Source: DAIDJD01 sp035485275 (GTDB lineage: Bacteria; Oederibacteriota; JAJYGY01; DAIDJD01). Taken from it: 64,000 nt of DNA. Below the pieces are notes generated by a model, which did not search any database, had not been told where the DNA came from, and saw nothing but the letters and a program-made list of their open reading frames with translations. This document shows, one piece after another, positions 42,182-52,482 of this stretch. Position numbers and translations under genes: made by a program. Position 1 is the stretch's first letter; every line of letters begins with the position of its first letter. Location: the NCBI GenBank assembly GCA_035485275.1, contig DATHOE010000035.1, forward strand, positions 1 to 64,000. Reading direction: 5' to 3'.

Positions 42182-43896
42182 CGGGTCTGCACGGCTTTGG
42201 CCGCCTCGGCCTTCAGGTCCTTGCGCAGGATTTTGCCGATGTTGGATTTGGGGAGGTCGTCCGCGAACACGACCTTCTTGGGGACCTTGTAGCCGGTCAG
42301 GCTCAGGCGGCAATGCTCCCGCACCTTGGCCTCGGTGAGCCCGGCCGCGGGGTCGGCCACCACGAAGGCCACCACCTGCTCGCCGTGGTCGCCGTCCGGG
42401 GCGCCCACCACGGCCGCCATGCGCACGCCCTCCAGCTTGGCCAGGCAGTCCTCCACCTCATTGGGGAAGACCTTGAAGCCGCTGACCACCACGAGGTCCT
42501 TGAGGCGGTCCACGATGCGCAGGAAGCCGTCGGGCTCCATGCCCGCCACGTCCCCGGTGCGCAGCCATCCGTCCTGGAGCACCTGGGCGCTTTCCTCGGG
42601 CCGCTGCCAGTATCCCCGCATGACCTGGGGGCCGCGCACGCACAGCTCACCGATCTCCCCGGGACCGGCTTCGGAGCCGTTCTCCAGCAGCAGCTTCACG
42701 TCCGTGCCCGGCAGGGGCACGCCGATGCAGCCGATCCGGCCCTGGCCCAGGGGGTTGAAGCAGACCACCGGGGAGGCCTCGCTCAGGCCGTAGCCCTCAG
42801 TGGGGCTTTCACCCAGCAGCTGTTTCCAGCGCTCGGCCACGGCCCCCAGCAGGGCGGCGCCGCCGGCGATGGACACCTTCAGGCTGCGGGGCGGCTTTTT
42901 TTGGAACCAGGGCTCGTTGAGCAGGGCGGCGTAGAGCGTGTTGACCCCGCACATCCAGGTCACGTCGAAGCGCTTGAAAGCCGCCTTGAGGTTGTAGGGG
43001 GGGCGGGGGCTGGGGATGAGGATGCCGTGGGCCCCGGTGCGGTAGAAGGTCAGAAGGTTCACGGTGAAGGCGAAGACGTGGTACAGCGGCAGGGGCGCCA
43101 GGACGACCTCCTGCCCCAGGACGATGCGGTGCTTGCAGAACTGGTAGGCCTGTTCCACGTTGCTCAGGAGGTTGCCGTGGCTGAGCATGGCGCCCTTGCT
43201 CACCCCGGTGGTGCCGCCCGTGTACTGCAGGACCGCCAGGCTGTCCGGGCCCTGCCCGGCGATGTAGCCGTCCAGCCCCGCGCCCTGCCTCAATTTCGCC
43301 GCGCCCAGGGCCAGGGCCGCGCCGAATTCCCGGTGGGGCACCGGGCACTTGGGGACGCGGCGGTGCACATACTTCATCACCAGGCGCACCAGGGTCCCGG
43401 TGAAGAGGGGAAAGCCCTCGGTCAGCGAGGCGCATACCACGTGCTCGACCGCGGTGCCGTCCAGGGAGCTCTTGAGCTTGTTGGCGAAGAGATCCGAGAT
43501 GACCAGCGCCTTGGCCCCGCTGTCCTTGAATTGGTAGGCCATTTCCGTGGGCGTATACAGCGGGTTCGTGTTCACCAGCACTAGGCCGGCCTTCAGCACG
43601 CCGAAAGCGGCGATGGGGAAGGCCAGGCAGTTGGGCAACTGCAGGGCCACCCGGTCGCCGGCCCGCAGCTTGAGCTCCTCGCGCAAAAACACCGCGAAGG
43701 CGTCGCTGCGCGCGTCCAGTTCCGCGAAGCTCAGGGTGCCGGTCTGGCCGCCCGGAAGGACGGTGCTGAAGGCGGGCTGGGGTCCGTGGACCGCGGCGTG
43801 CGCGCGCAGGAAGGGGGCCAGATGCGCCTGGGCCAGGGGGGGCAGGTCGAGGGGCGTTCCGGATGCGTAGCTGCTGGTCCAGGGGCGCGTGCTCAT
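42178..43896 (-). CDS. fadD: Long-chain fatty-acid--CoA ligase
   Basis: Activates fatty acids to acyl-CoA through an acyl-AMP intermediate; 572 residues, normal for the family. The P-loop reads Y-T-G-G-T-T-G-V-S-K-G-A-M-L-S-H, then Y-G-L-S-E-A-S-P, W-L-R-T-G-D-V-A and the C-terminal catalytic Lys in K-S-N-I-G-K-I-L-R-K. It heads a minus-strand operon with the hydrolase and GNAT gene and is divergent from the DUF374 acyltransferase, suggesting a lipid-remodelling locus. Chain-length preference cannot be told. Confidence 0.93.
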   Translation of the reverse strand: MSTRPWTSSYASGTPLDLPPLAQAHLAPFLRAHAAVHGPQPAFSTVLPGGQTGTLSFAELDARSDAFAVFLREELKLRAGDRVALQLPNCLAFPIAAFGVLKAGLVLVNTNPLYTPTEMAYQFKDSGAKALVISDLFANKLKSSLDGTAVEHVVCASLTEGFPLFTGTLVRLVMKYVHRRVPKCPVPHREFGAALALGAAKLRQGAGLDGYIAGQGPDSLAVLQYTGGTTGVSKGAMLSHGNLLSNVEQAYQFCKHRIVLGQEVVLAPLPLYHVFAFTVNLLTFYRTGAHGILIPSPRPPYNLKAAFKRFDVTWMCGVNTLYAALLNEPWFQKKPPRSLKVSIAGGAALLGAVAERWKQLLGESPTEGYGLSEASPVVCFNPLGQGRIGCIGVPLPGTDVKLLLENGSEAGPGEIGELCVRGPQVMRGYWQRPEESAQVLQDGWLRTGDVAGMEPDGFLRIVDRLKDLVVVSGFKVFPNEVEDCLAKLEGVRMAAVVGAPDGDHGEQVVAFVVADPAAGLTEAKVREHCRLSLTGYKVPKKVVFADDLPKSNIGKILRKDLKAEAAKAVQTR

Positions 43897-44018
43897 GGAA
43901 GCCTTGAGTTGGGGGGCGGTTTACCATAGCGCAAGCCCGGCGCCGGGGACAAGGGAAAGCGCGTGTGCCGGGGGGCCGAGGCTGCTACACTGAAGGCTCC
44001 TGCCGATGTGGGACCCCT

Positions 44019-44729
44019 ATGAGGACCTTCCTGCCCCAGACCTGCCGAACCTTTTCCTTCAAGCAAAACCTCGCATTGGCCGTTCTGCCGCCCTGCATGG
44101 CCTTGGGGATAGGTTTGTTGGCCCGCACCTGGAGGGTGCGCTCCAGCATCCACCCCCATGCCGACCCCGGCCAGGGCGGCAAGCCGCTCATCTTCGCCCT
44201 GTGGCACGAGACCGTCATCACCATCATCGGGCATTGGCGCGGGTATCCGATCCAGGGCCTCGCCAGCCAGAGCTTCGACGGCGAGCTCACCGCGGGCATC
44301 ATGCGGCATCTGGGCTATCCGCCGCCCACGCGCGGATCCAGCAGCAAGGGCGGCGCCGAGGCCATGCTGAGCCACGGCGAAGCCCTGCAGGCCGGCCGGC
44401 ATGTGGCGATCACGGTGGACGGCCCCAGGGGCCCGGCCTACCACGCCAAGCCCGGCATCCTGCGCGTGGCCCGCGACTCGGGATTCAGCGTCGTGCCCAC
44501 CGCCTGCGTGGCGAGCCCGGATTGGCGTTTGCGCACCTGGGACCGCACCCAGGTTCCGCCTCCATTTGCCAAAGTCGCATTCGTACTAGGTAGGCCTATT
44601 CCATCGACCTACTTGAGCGGGGAGGAGGGACTCAAACTCCTCCACTCGGCCATGGCCCGGGCCAATGCCCAAGCGGTTCAAATTCTGATGGATGAAACAA
44701 AAGCGAAATCATCGTTTGTATTAAAGTAA
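44019..44729 (+). CDS. DUF374 lysophospholipid/lipid A acyltransferase-like protein
   Basis: 236 residues with an N-terminal membrane-associated segment (L-A-V-L-P-P-C-M-A-L-G-I-G-L-L-A). Motifs of the DUF374 family: I-F-A-L-W-H-E-T-V-I-T near residue 62 (catalytic-type His), R-G-S-S-S-K-G-G-A-E-A near 110, and I-T-V-D-G-P-R-G-P near 132. Related proteins transfer acyl chains in lipid A or glycerolipid synthesis. ATG 44019 was chosen; a GTG at 43965 would add 18 residues that do not resemble the family. The gene's 3' end becomes AT-rich. Confidence 0.82.
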   Translation: MRTFLPQTCRTFSFKQNLALAVLPPCMALGIGLLARTWRVRSSIHPHADPGQGGKPLIFALWHETVITIIGHWRGYPIQGLASQSFDGELTAGIMRHLGYPPPTRGSSSKGGAEAMLSHGEALQAGRHVAITVDGPRGPAYHAKPGILRVARDSGFSVVPTACVASPDWRLRTWDRTQVPPPFAKVAFVLGRPIPSTYLSGEEGLKLLHSAMARANAQAVQILMDETKAKSSFVLK

Positions 44730-44745
44730 AGAATTTTGTCATATA

Positions 44746-44763
44746 TCAACGTTTGAACGTTGA
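44746..44763. promoter_or_regulatory. 18-bp palindrome in the AT-rich region before the PilZ pair
   Basis: TCAACGTT-TG-AACGTTGA has perfect 8-bp arms with a 2-bp centre, too tight for a hairpin and so more likely a dimeric protein-binding site. It lies 70-90 bp before the first PilZ start in an AT-rich gap (44730-44832) that probably holds the promoter. Confidence 0.5.
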
Positions 44764-44832
44764 ATATTTCCATATAGATTCCCACGTTTTTTGTTACGAT
44801 CATTTAACAACGCGCTGATGCGAGGCAATACT

Positions 44833-45294
44833 ATGTCCGCAGAAAACCGCCATTCCCGCCGCATGCCCCTACGCATGCGGGTGGATTGCAAGCCCCTCTC
44901 CGGTCCCGAGGTCCAGGACATCATGGAGGGCCGTGGCTATAGCGAACTGGCTTTCGCCAGCCTGGCCCTGAGCCGTCCCCGACAGGGGATGCTGCCCTCC
45001 CGGGTGAAGAACCTGAGCCTCTGTGGCCTGTGCATGGAAGGGCCCCTGGCCTTGAGCCAGGGCGAGGCCGCGGCGCTGGACCTGCATCTGCCCGACGAGC
45101 GCGTGGCGCTCAAGGCTTTGGTTGAGGTTATTTGGTCGCAGCCCTCCTCGGACGACGACAAGCCCCATGTCTGCGGCCTGCGTTTCGCCGCCATGGAGGA
45201 GGAGAGCACCAGGCGTTTGAAGCGCTATCTGTCCACCGCCGCCGGCAATGGATCCGATGAAGCGGCGGGCGTCACCCATAGAGCCCGCCGATAG
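44833..45294 (+). CDS. PilZ-domain protein, first of a tandem pair
   Basis: 153 residues. The c-di-GMP signature is present: R6-H-S-R-R10 (RxxxR) and N60-L-S62-L-C-G65 ((D/N)xSxxG), followed by the beta-barrel strands L-D-L-H-L-P, E-V-I-W-S and C-G-L-R-F. Between the two motifs is an extra segment I-M-E-G-R-G-Y-S-E-L ... L-A-L-S-R-P-R-Q-G shared with the next gene. A stand-alone PilZ adaptor is likely. ATG 44833 has GAGG about 7 bp upstream; in-frame starts at 44791 and 44818 exist. Confidence 0.8.
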   Translation: MSAENRHSRRMPLRMRVDCKPLSGPEVQDIMEGRGYSELAFASLALSRPRQGMLPSRVKNLSLCGLCMEGPLALSQGEAAALDLHLPDERVALKALVEVIWSQPSSDDDKPHVCGLRFAAMEEESTRRLKRYLSTAAGNGSDEAAGVTHRARR

Positions 45295-45325
45295 AACACC
45301 GCATGCCATCGCCTTCTCCGGTCCT

Positions 45326-45739
45326 ATGAACGCCGAATCTTCCCTGGAAAAGCGTGTCAGCCCCCGGGTTCCCGTGTGTTTGCGGGTGGACGCGCGCCTC
45401 GTCGACGAGCAGGAGCGCGACGCCATCCTGGCGGGCCTCGGTTTTTCCGAATTGAACAACGAGGGCCTGGCGCTCAGCCGCCCCCGCCACGGCCTGAGGC
45501 GCTCCGAAAGCCTGGACGTCTCCGCCTCGGGCCTGCGCCTGAAGGTGGACGGTCTCAGCGGCGTTGAAGCGGGGCGCTCGCTGTGCCTGGACATCCATCT
45601 GCCCGATGACCACCGCGTGGTGAAGCTGCTGGGCGACGTCATGTGGGTGGGCCAGCGCAACGACGAACCCGTGGCCGGACTGCGCATGGCCGCCCTCCAA
45701 CAGGAAGGCCTGCATCGCCTTCTCGCGGCTTTGGAATAG
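45326..45739 (+). CDS. PilZ-domain protein, second of a tandem pair
   Basis: 137 residues, clearly paralogous to the preceding gene. RxxxR is R10-V-S-P-R14 and DxSxxG is D64-V-S66-A-S-G69; the same linker motif G-L-G-F-S-E-L ... L-A-L-S-R-P-R-H-G occurs between them. The downstream strands L-D-I-H-L-P, D-V-M-W-V and A-G-L-R-M align with the first copy. ATG 45326 lies 31 bp after the first gene's stop; an ATG at 45248 would overlap that gene by 47 bp. No diguanylate cyclase is in the window. Confidence 0.78.
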   Translation: MNAESSLEKRVSPRVPVCLRVDARLVDEQERDAILAGLGFSELNNEGLALSRPRHGLRRSESLDVSASGLRLKVDGLSGVEAGRSLCLDIHLPDDHRVVKLLGDVMWVGQRNDEPVAGLRMAALQQEGLHRLLAALE

Positions 45740-45767
45740 CCCTTAATCATTAGTCCTTAATCCTTCG

Positions 45768-45796
45768 TTGACACCCCTGTATCTTGGGCCTAAATT
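45768..45796 (+). promoter_or_regulatory. Strong sigma-70-type promoter of guaB
   Basis: TTGACA (45768-45773), 17-bp spacer, TAAATT (45791-45796), 40 bp before the guaB ATG. It is the best consensus promoter in the window. Confidence 0.75.
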
Positions 45797-45835
45797 CCTT
45801 GTTTCCACCATATCTTGTGAGTACTGGAGCCCCCC

Positions 45836-47296
<1,461 letters not shown>

Positions 47297-47303
47297 GGTC
47301 CGA

Positions 47304-48116
47304 CTATTGCAGGGGAACGAAACTCAGGGCGCGGACGGTGGTGAAGGTAGGCCAGCGCGCGCGGTCCAGGGCCCCGTACTGCAGAATGCTTTCGGAGCTC
47401 GTGTCGTTCCAGTCTTCCGTCTCGTTCGGGTCGCCGGTGTCAGGCACCCAGTGCCGCAGCACCAGCGTCAGCGGCCGCTGCGGCACGGCCAGCGTGGTGG
47501 TCGCCAAGGTCCTCGCGTCCACGCTCCAGGTGACCCTCCCCGGCTCCCAGCGTATGCTCCAGGTGTGGAAGCCCGCGCCGGGGTCGAAGCCCAGCTTGAC
47601 CCAGGTGGACAGGCCCTGGTCGCGGTCGTTGCTGTTGGCGTCCCACAGGGTGCGCAGCTGGACGCCGCCCAAATCCTTGCCCAGAAACCTGAGTTCGATC
47701 GCCTTTTGGGGGCCGTCCTGGGACAGGGCGTCGCCCAGCAGCAGGAGTTCTGCGGTCTCTCCGGGCTCGATCGGACACTTCAGCACCGCGCTGACGGTGC
47801 CGTATCCCAGAGGATGCTTGCTCCAGAGGCTTCCGTAGGCGCAGCTGTTGCGCCTCCAATTCCGCCGGCACAGGACCAGCCGCAGCCCATCGGGCGTCGT
47901 CTCCAGCAGGTCCGGATCCGCCCCGCAGGGGCCCTGCGTGGCCTGCTTGGGTTCGGATTCCCACAGGGCATTGTCCAAAGGCCGGCGGAGGTCGCAGTCG
48001 AAGCCGGCCGGCCCCGCGTCCGCGTGTTTCCAGGTCCCTTGCGGTGACGCGCAGGACAGGGACAGGGCCAGAGCCGCGAGCAGGGCGAGGCCGGGAGAAA
48101 GCGGATTTTTGATCAT
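47304..48116 (-). CDS. GH16-fold lipoprotein with a degenerate active site
   Basis: 270 residues, exported: signal sequence ending L-S-L-S-C-A-S, a likely lipobox. The body is a concanavalin-type fold of the GH16 kind: Y-G-T-V-S-A-V-L-K, F-H-T-W-S-I-R-W-E-P-G-R-V-T-W-S-V-D. The family's catalytic E-I-D-I-E-F-L-G is replaced by A-I-E-L-R-F-L-G, so both catalytic glutamates are changed (Ala and Arg). Loss of hydrolase activity and retention of glycan binding is my inference. It converges on guaB with a 7-bp gap. Confidence 0.68.
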   Translation of the reverse strand: MIKNPLSPGLALLAALALSLSCASPQGTWKHADAGPAGFDCDLRRPLDNALWESEPKQATQGPCGADPDLLETTPDGLRLVLCRRNWRRNSCAYGSLWSKHPLGYGTVSAVLKCPIEPGETAELLLLGDALSQDGPQKAIELRFLGKDLGGVQLRTLWDANSNDRDQGLSTWVKLGFDPGAGFHTWSIRWEPGRVTWSVDARTLATTTLAVPQRPLTLVLRHWVPDTGDPNETEDWNDTSSESILQYGALDRARWPTFTTVRALSFVPLQ

Positions 48117-48162
48117 GCGCCATTCTAACCCGAGGACGCCGAGCGTCCAGAAGGCATTCAGC

Positions 48163-48894
48163 ATGAGGCAGCCGGTTCCCAAAGCAGGGCAAGTGCGGTC
48201 CGCCCTGGCCGCCTTGGGCAGCGAAAAAAAGGCCCGCCTCTCGGCGCGCTTCTTCAAGACCGGGCCCGGCGGCTACAGCGAAGGGGACCGATTCCTGGGC
48301 GTGAGCAGCCCCGAACAACGCGTGGTGGCGGCCCGCTTCCGAGAATTGCCGCTGAAGGAAAGCCTGGCCCTGCTCAAGGACGGGGCCCACGAGGAACGGC
48401 TCACGGCCCTCATGATCTGGGGCCTCCAATTCCGCGGCGCCAAGGACGAGGCCGTCCGAGGACGGATCGTGAAGGCCTACCTGGCCGGCACCCGCTGGGT
48501 CAACAACTGGGACCTGGTCGACGACAGCGCGGCCCCCATCCTGGGCGCCTGGCTCCAAGACAAGGACCGCGCGCTTTTGCGCCGCCTGGCGGCCTCGCCT
48601 TCGCTGTGGGAGCGCCGCATCGCCATGGTGGCCTGCCACCATTTCATCAAGCGGGGGGAGTCCAAGGACGCCCTGCGCCTGGCCCGTCTCCTGATGGACG
48701 ACCGCGAAGACCTGATGCACAAGGCCGTGGGATGGATGCTGCGCGAAGTGGGCAAGCGCGTGTCCCGCGAGGACTTGAGCGGTTTCTTAAGACGGAACGC
48801 CTATAGAATGCCGCGCACCATGCTGCGCTATGCCATTGAGCATTATTCCAAAGCCGAGCGCAAAGGCTGGTTGTCCGCGTCTTCGGCGCTCTAA
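48163..48894 (+). CDS. AlkD-like DNA alkylation repair glycosylase
   Basis: 243 residues of HEAT-like repeats. The family hallmark is W-V-N-N-W-D-L-V-D near residue 110, containing the catalytic Asp, followed by A-A-P-I-L-G and the later W-E-R-R-I-A-M-V-A and K-A-V-G-W-M-L-R-E motifs. It removes N3- and N7-alkylated purines without flipping the base. ATG 48163 was chosen; an in-frame ATG at 48115 exists but overlaps the divergent gene's start. A clear terminator follows the stop. Confidence 0.92.
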   Translation: MRQPVPKAGQVRSALAALGSEKKARLSARFFKTGPGGYSEGDRFLGVSSPEQRVVAARFRELPLKESLALLKDGAHEERLTALMIWGLQFRGAKDEAVRGRIVKAYLAGTRWVNNWDLVDDSAAPILGAWLQDKDRALLRRLAASPSLWERRIAMVACHHFIKRGESKDALRLARLLMDDREDLMHKAVGWMLREVGKRVSREDLSGFLRRNAYRMPRTMLRYAIEHYSKAERKGWLSASSAL

Positions 48895-48897
48895 GCG

Positions 48898-48926
48898 CCC
48901 CCTTCTGTCAGGGGGGTTTTCTTTTT
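48898..48926 (+). terminator. Rho-independent terminator after the alkD-like gene
   Basis: CCCCCT (48898-48903), loop TCTGTC, AGGGGG (48910-48915), then TTTTCTTTTT (48917-48926). Confidence 0.85.
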
Positions 48927-48975
48927 AAGCCTCCTCCGCGACAATAGCACATCCCCAGCACCCACTTAGGCCGCC

Positions 48976-50516
<1,541 letters not shown>

Positions 50517-50520
<4 letters not shown>

Positions 50521-51281
50521 CCCCGGAGCTGGGCTTCACCCTGAGCACGGGCCTTCTGATCCCGGACTTCGTGGAGCAGGCCCTGGGGCTCGACCTCTTC
50601 GCGCGGGGCGAGGGCGCCCAGCTCACCCCCCTGGACGACCTCAAGGAATGGATGCGCTCGGACCCCTGGCGGGAGGGCGAACTGTTCGAGGGCGTCGGGG
50701 AGCTTCTGCTGGGCGAGGAGCGCCTGGCGCGGGCCGCGGCCGAGAAGGCGGGCGCCGCGTTCGACCTCGCGGGCTTCGAGCTCGGCCAGATGGAAGCCGA
50801 CCCGGGCTACGAATGTTTCGACCCCGCCCGGGCCGCGTCCATCCTGCGCCTGGTGGTGGAGGAAGCGGACGCCCTGCAGGCCTTCAACCGCAAGGCGCAT
50901 GACGCCGATTTCGCCCTGGCGGTCAGCTTCCACCTGCCCGACCCCCGCCGGCATCCGCGCTTCAGCCGCGAAGCCATCGCCCGGGCCCTGGCCGGGCACG
51001 GCATGAGCGCGGCCGAAGCCCTGGCCAAGGGGCGCGCGCCGCGCCTGGAACTCGACGGCGCCTTCCAAGTGGACCTGTCCGCGCCCGGAGGCGGCCCCGT
51101 CCTGGAGCGCGCCAACGGGGTGGGCTTCCTGCGGGTGCCCTGCGCGGACCCCCGGGTGGGGGACGAAACCGTGGCGCACCTGTCGCTGGCCTATCCCCTG
51201 GAATCGGAGGGATATTTCATGCTGACCTTCGACGCCCTGCGCCAGGCCCTTTCGCTGAAACCGGGGACCAATGCGTCCTGA
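50517..51281 (+). CDS. Conserved protein of unknown function, guaA-linked
   Basis: 254 residues from an ATG overlapping the guaA stop by 4 bp (an ATG at 50511 is also in frame). It is acidic, mostly helical in the first half (F-V-E-Q-A-L-G-L-D-L-F, L-K-E-W-M) and has strand-rich segments later (R-L-E-L-D-G-A-F-Q-V-D-L-S). It has no signal peptide, membrane helix or motif I recognise. Tight coupling with guaA and the PQQ protein gives no clear clue to its job. Confidence 0.6.
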
Positions 51282-52449
51282 ACCCGCGGCTTTCGCGGCG
51301 CTCCTGGCCCTGCAGCTCCTGTTCACGCCGGCGCTCCGCGCGGACGACGAGGCCCCGCCGCAGGCCGCGACGGCCTGGAACCTGGCCGACGATTGGCCCA
51401 CCTTCAAGGGCGACAACGCCCGCAGCGGGCGGGGGCCGGCCCTGGGCCTGCCCATCAGCGTCCTGTGGACCGACCACCTCAAGGGCCAGCTGTATTCCTC
51501 GCCCGTGGTGCAAAACGGCCTGGTGGTGCTGGGCTCCTCGGCCAAGCGGGTCTACGGCATCGATTTGGACAGCGGCGCGCAGCGCTGGATGCAGGCCCTT
51601 CCGGACAGGGTGTGGGGATCGGCACCGGCCCTGTATCAGGGGCGCGCCTATGTCGGCTGCGTGGACGGCTGCGTGTACTCGCTCTCCCAGGCCGACGGCA
51701 GCCTGGGGGCCTCCTACTGCGGCGGCTCGGACGTTCCGCACAGCGACGGCGACGTGCTCTCCCCCATGCTGGTCGACGGCGGCCACCTGGTTTTCGGGAG
51801 CGACGACCACTTCATCTACGGCTTCGACCTGAGGAGCCTGGTGCACTGGTCCCTGCGCACGGGAGGCATCCTGCACGACAACGGCGCCGCCGAGGAGGCG
51901 GGCCTGGTGGTGTTCCCATCCCACGATTCCGACGTCTACGGCATCGGGCTCAGCGACGGCCAGTTGCGCTGGAACTACCGCGCGCGGGACGCCTTCAACA
52001 CCGTGCCGGCCATGGACACGGAGCGCGCCTACCTGGGCTGCGCGGACGGCCGCCTCTACGCGCTGACGCTCACCGACGGCGGCGTGGCCTGGACCTTCGC
52101 CACCTCCAAGGGAATCATGAGCAGCCCGGCGCTGGCCGCGGACGGCTCCCTGGTGTTCGGCTCCGCGGACGGCTCCGTGTACTGCCTGACCGCGAAGACC
52201 GGCGACCTGCGCTGGCGCTTCAAGACCAAGGACTACGTCCTGGCCTCCCCCCTGGTCAGCGGCGGCCTGGTCTGGGTCGGCTCCTTCGACGGCAACCTCT
52301 ATGTGCTGGACCTGAAGACCGGCGCCAAGCTTTGGAGCATGCAGATCCCCGGCGGCGTCTTCGCAGCGCCCGCCGAGTCCGCCGGGCGCGTGCTGGTGGC
52401 GGGCCGCAGAGGCACCCTGGTCTGCCTTCAGGCCGCAGCAGCGCCCTGA
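51271..52449 (+). CDS. Secreted PQQ-like beta-propeller protein
   Basis: 392 residues with a signal peptide (cleavage near A-L-R-A-D-D). Seven to eight propeller blades show the repeat signature, for example V-Y-G-I-D-L-D-S-G-A-Q-R-W and V-Y-C-L-T-A-K-T-G-D-L-R-W-R-F, and Y-V-L-D-L-K-T-G-A-K-L-W. This is the WD/PQQ-like family that includes BamB. Most members are structural rather than quinoproteins, and no PQQ-ligand residues could be confirmed. It overlaps the previous gene by 11 bp. Confidence 0.85.
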   Translation: MRPEPAAFAALLALQLLFTPALRADDEAPPQAATAWNLADDWPTFKGDNARSGRGPALGLPISVLWTDHLKGQLYSSPVVQNGLVVLGSSAKRVYGIDLDSGAQRWMQALPDRVWGSAPALYQGRAYVGCVDGCVYSLSQADGSLGASYCGGSDVPHSDGDVLSPMLVDGGHLVFGSDDHFIYGFDLRSLVHWSLRTGGILHDNGAAEEAGLVVFPSHDSDVYGIGLSDGQLRWNYRARDAFNTVPAMDTERAYLGCADGRLYALTLTDGGVAWTFATSKGIMSSPALAADGSLVFGSADGSVYCLTAKTGDLRWRFKTKDYVLASPLVSGGLVWVGSFDGNLYVLDLKTGAKLWSMQIPGGVFAAPAESAGRVLVAGRRGTLVCLQAAAAP

Positions 52450-52482
52450 TTTTTTTCGCCTCCCTTTCCACGCGGCCCGGCC

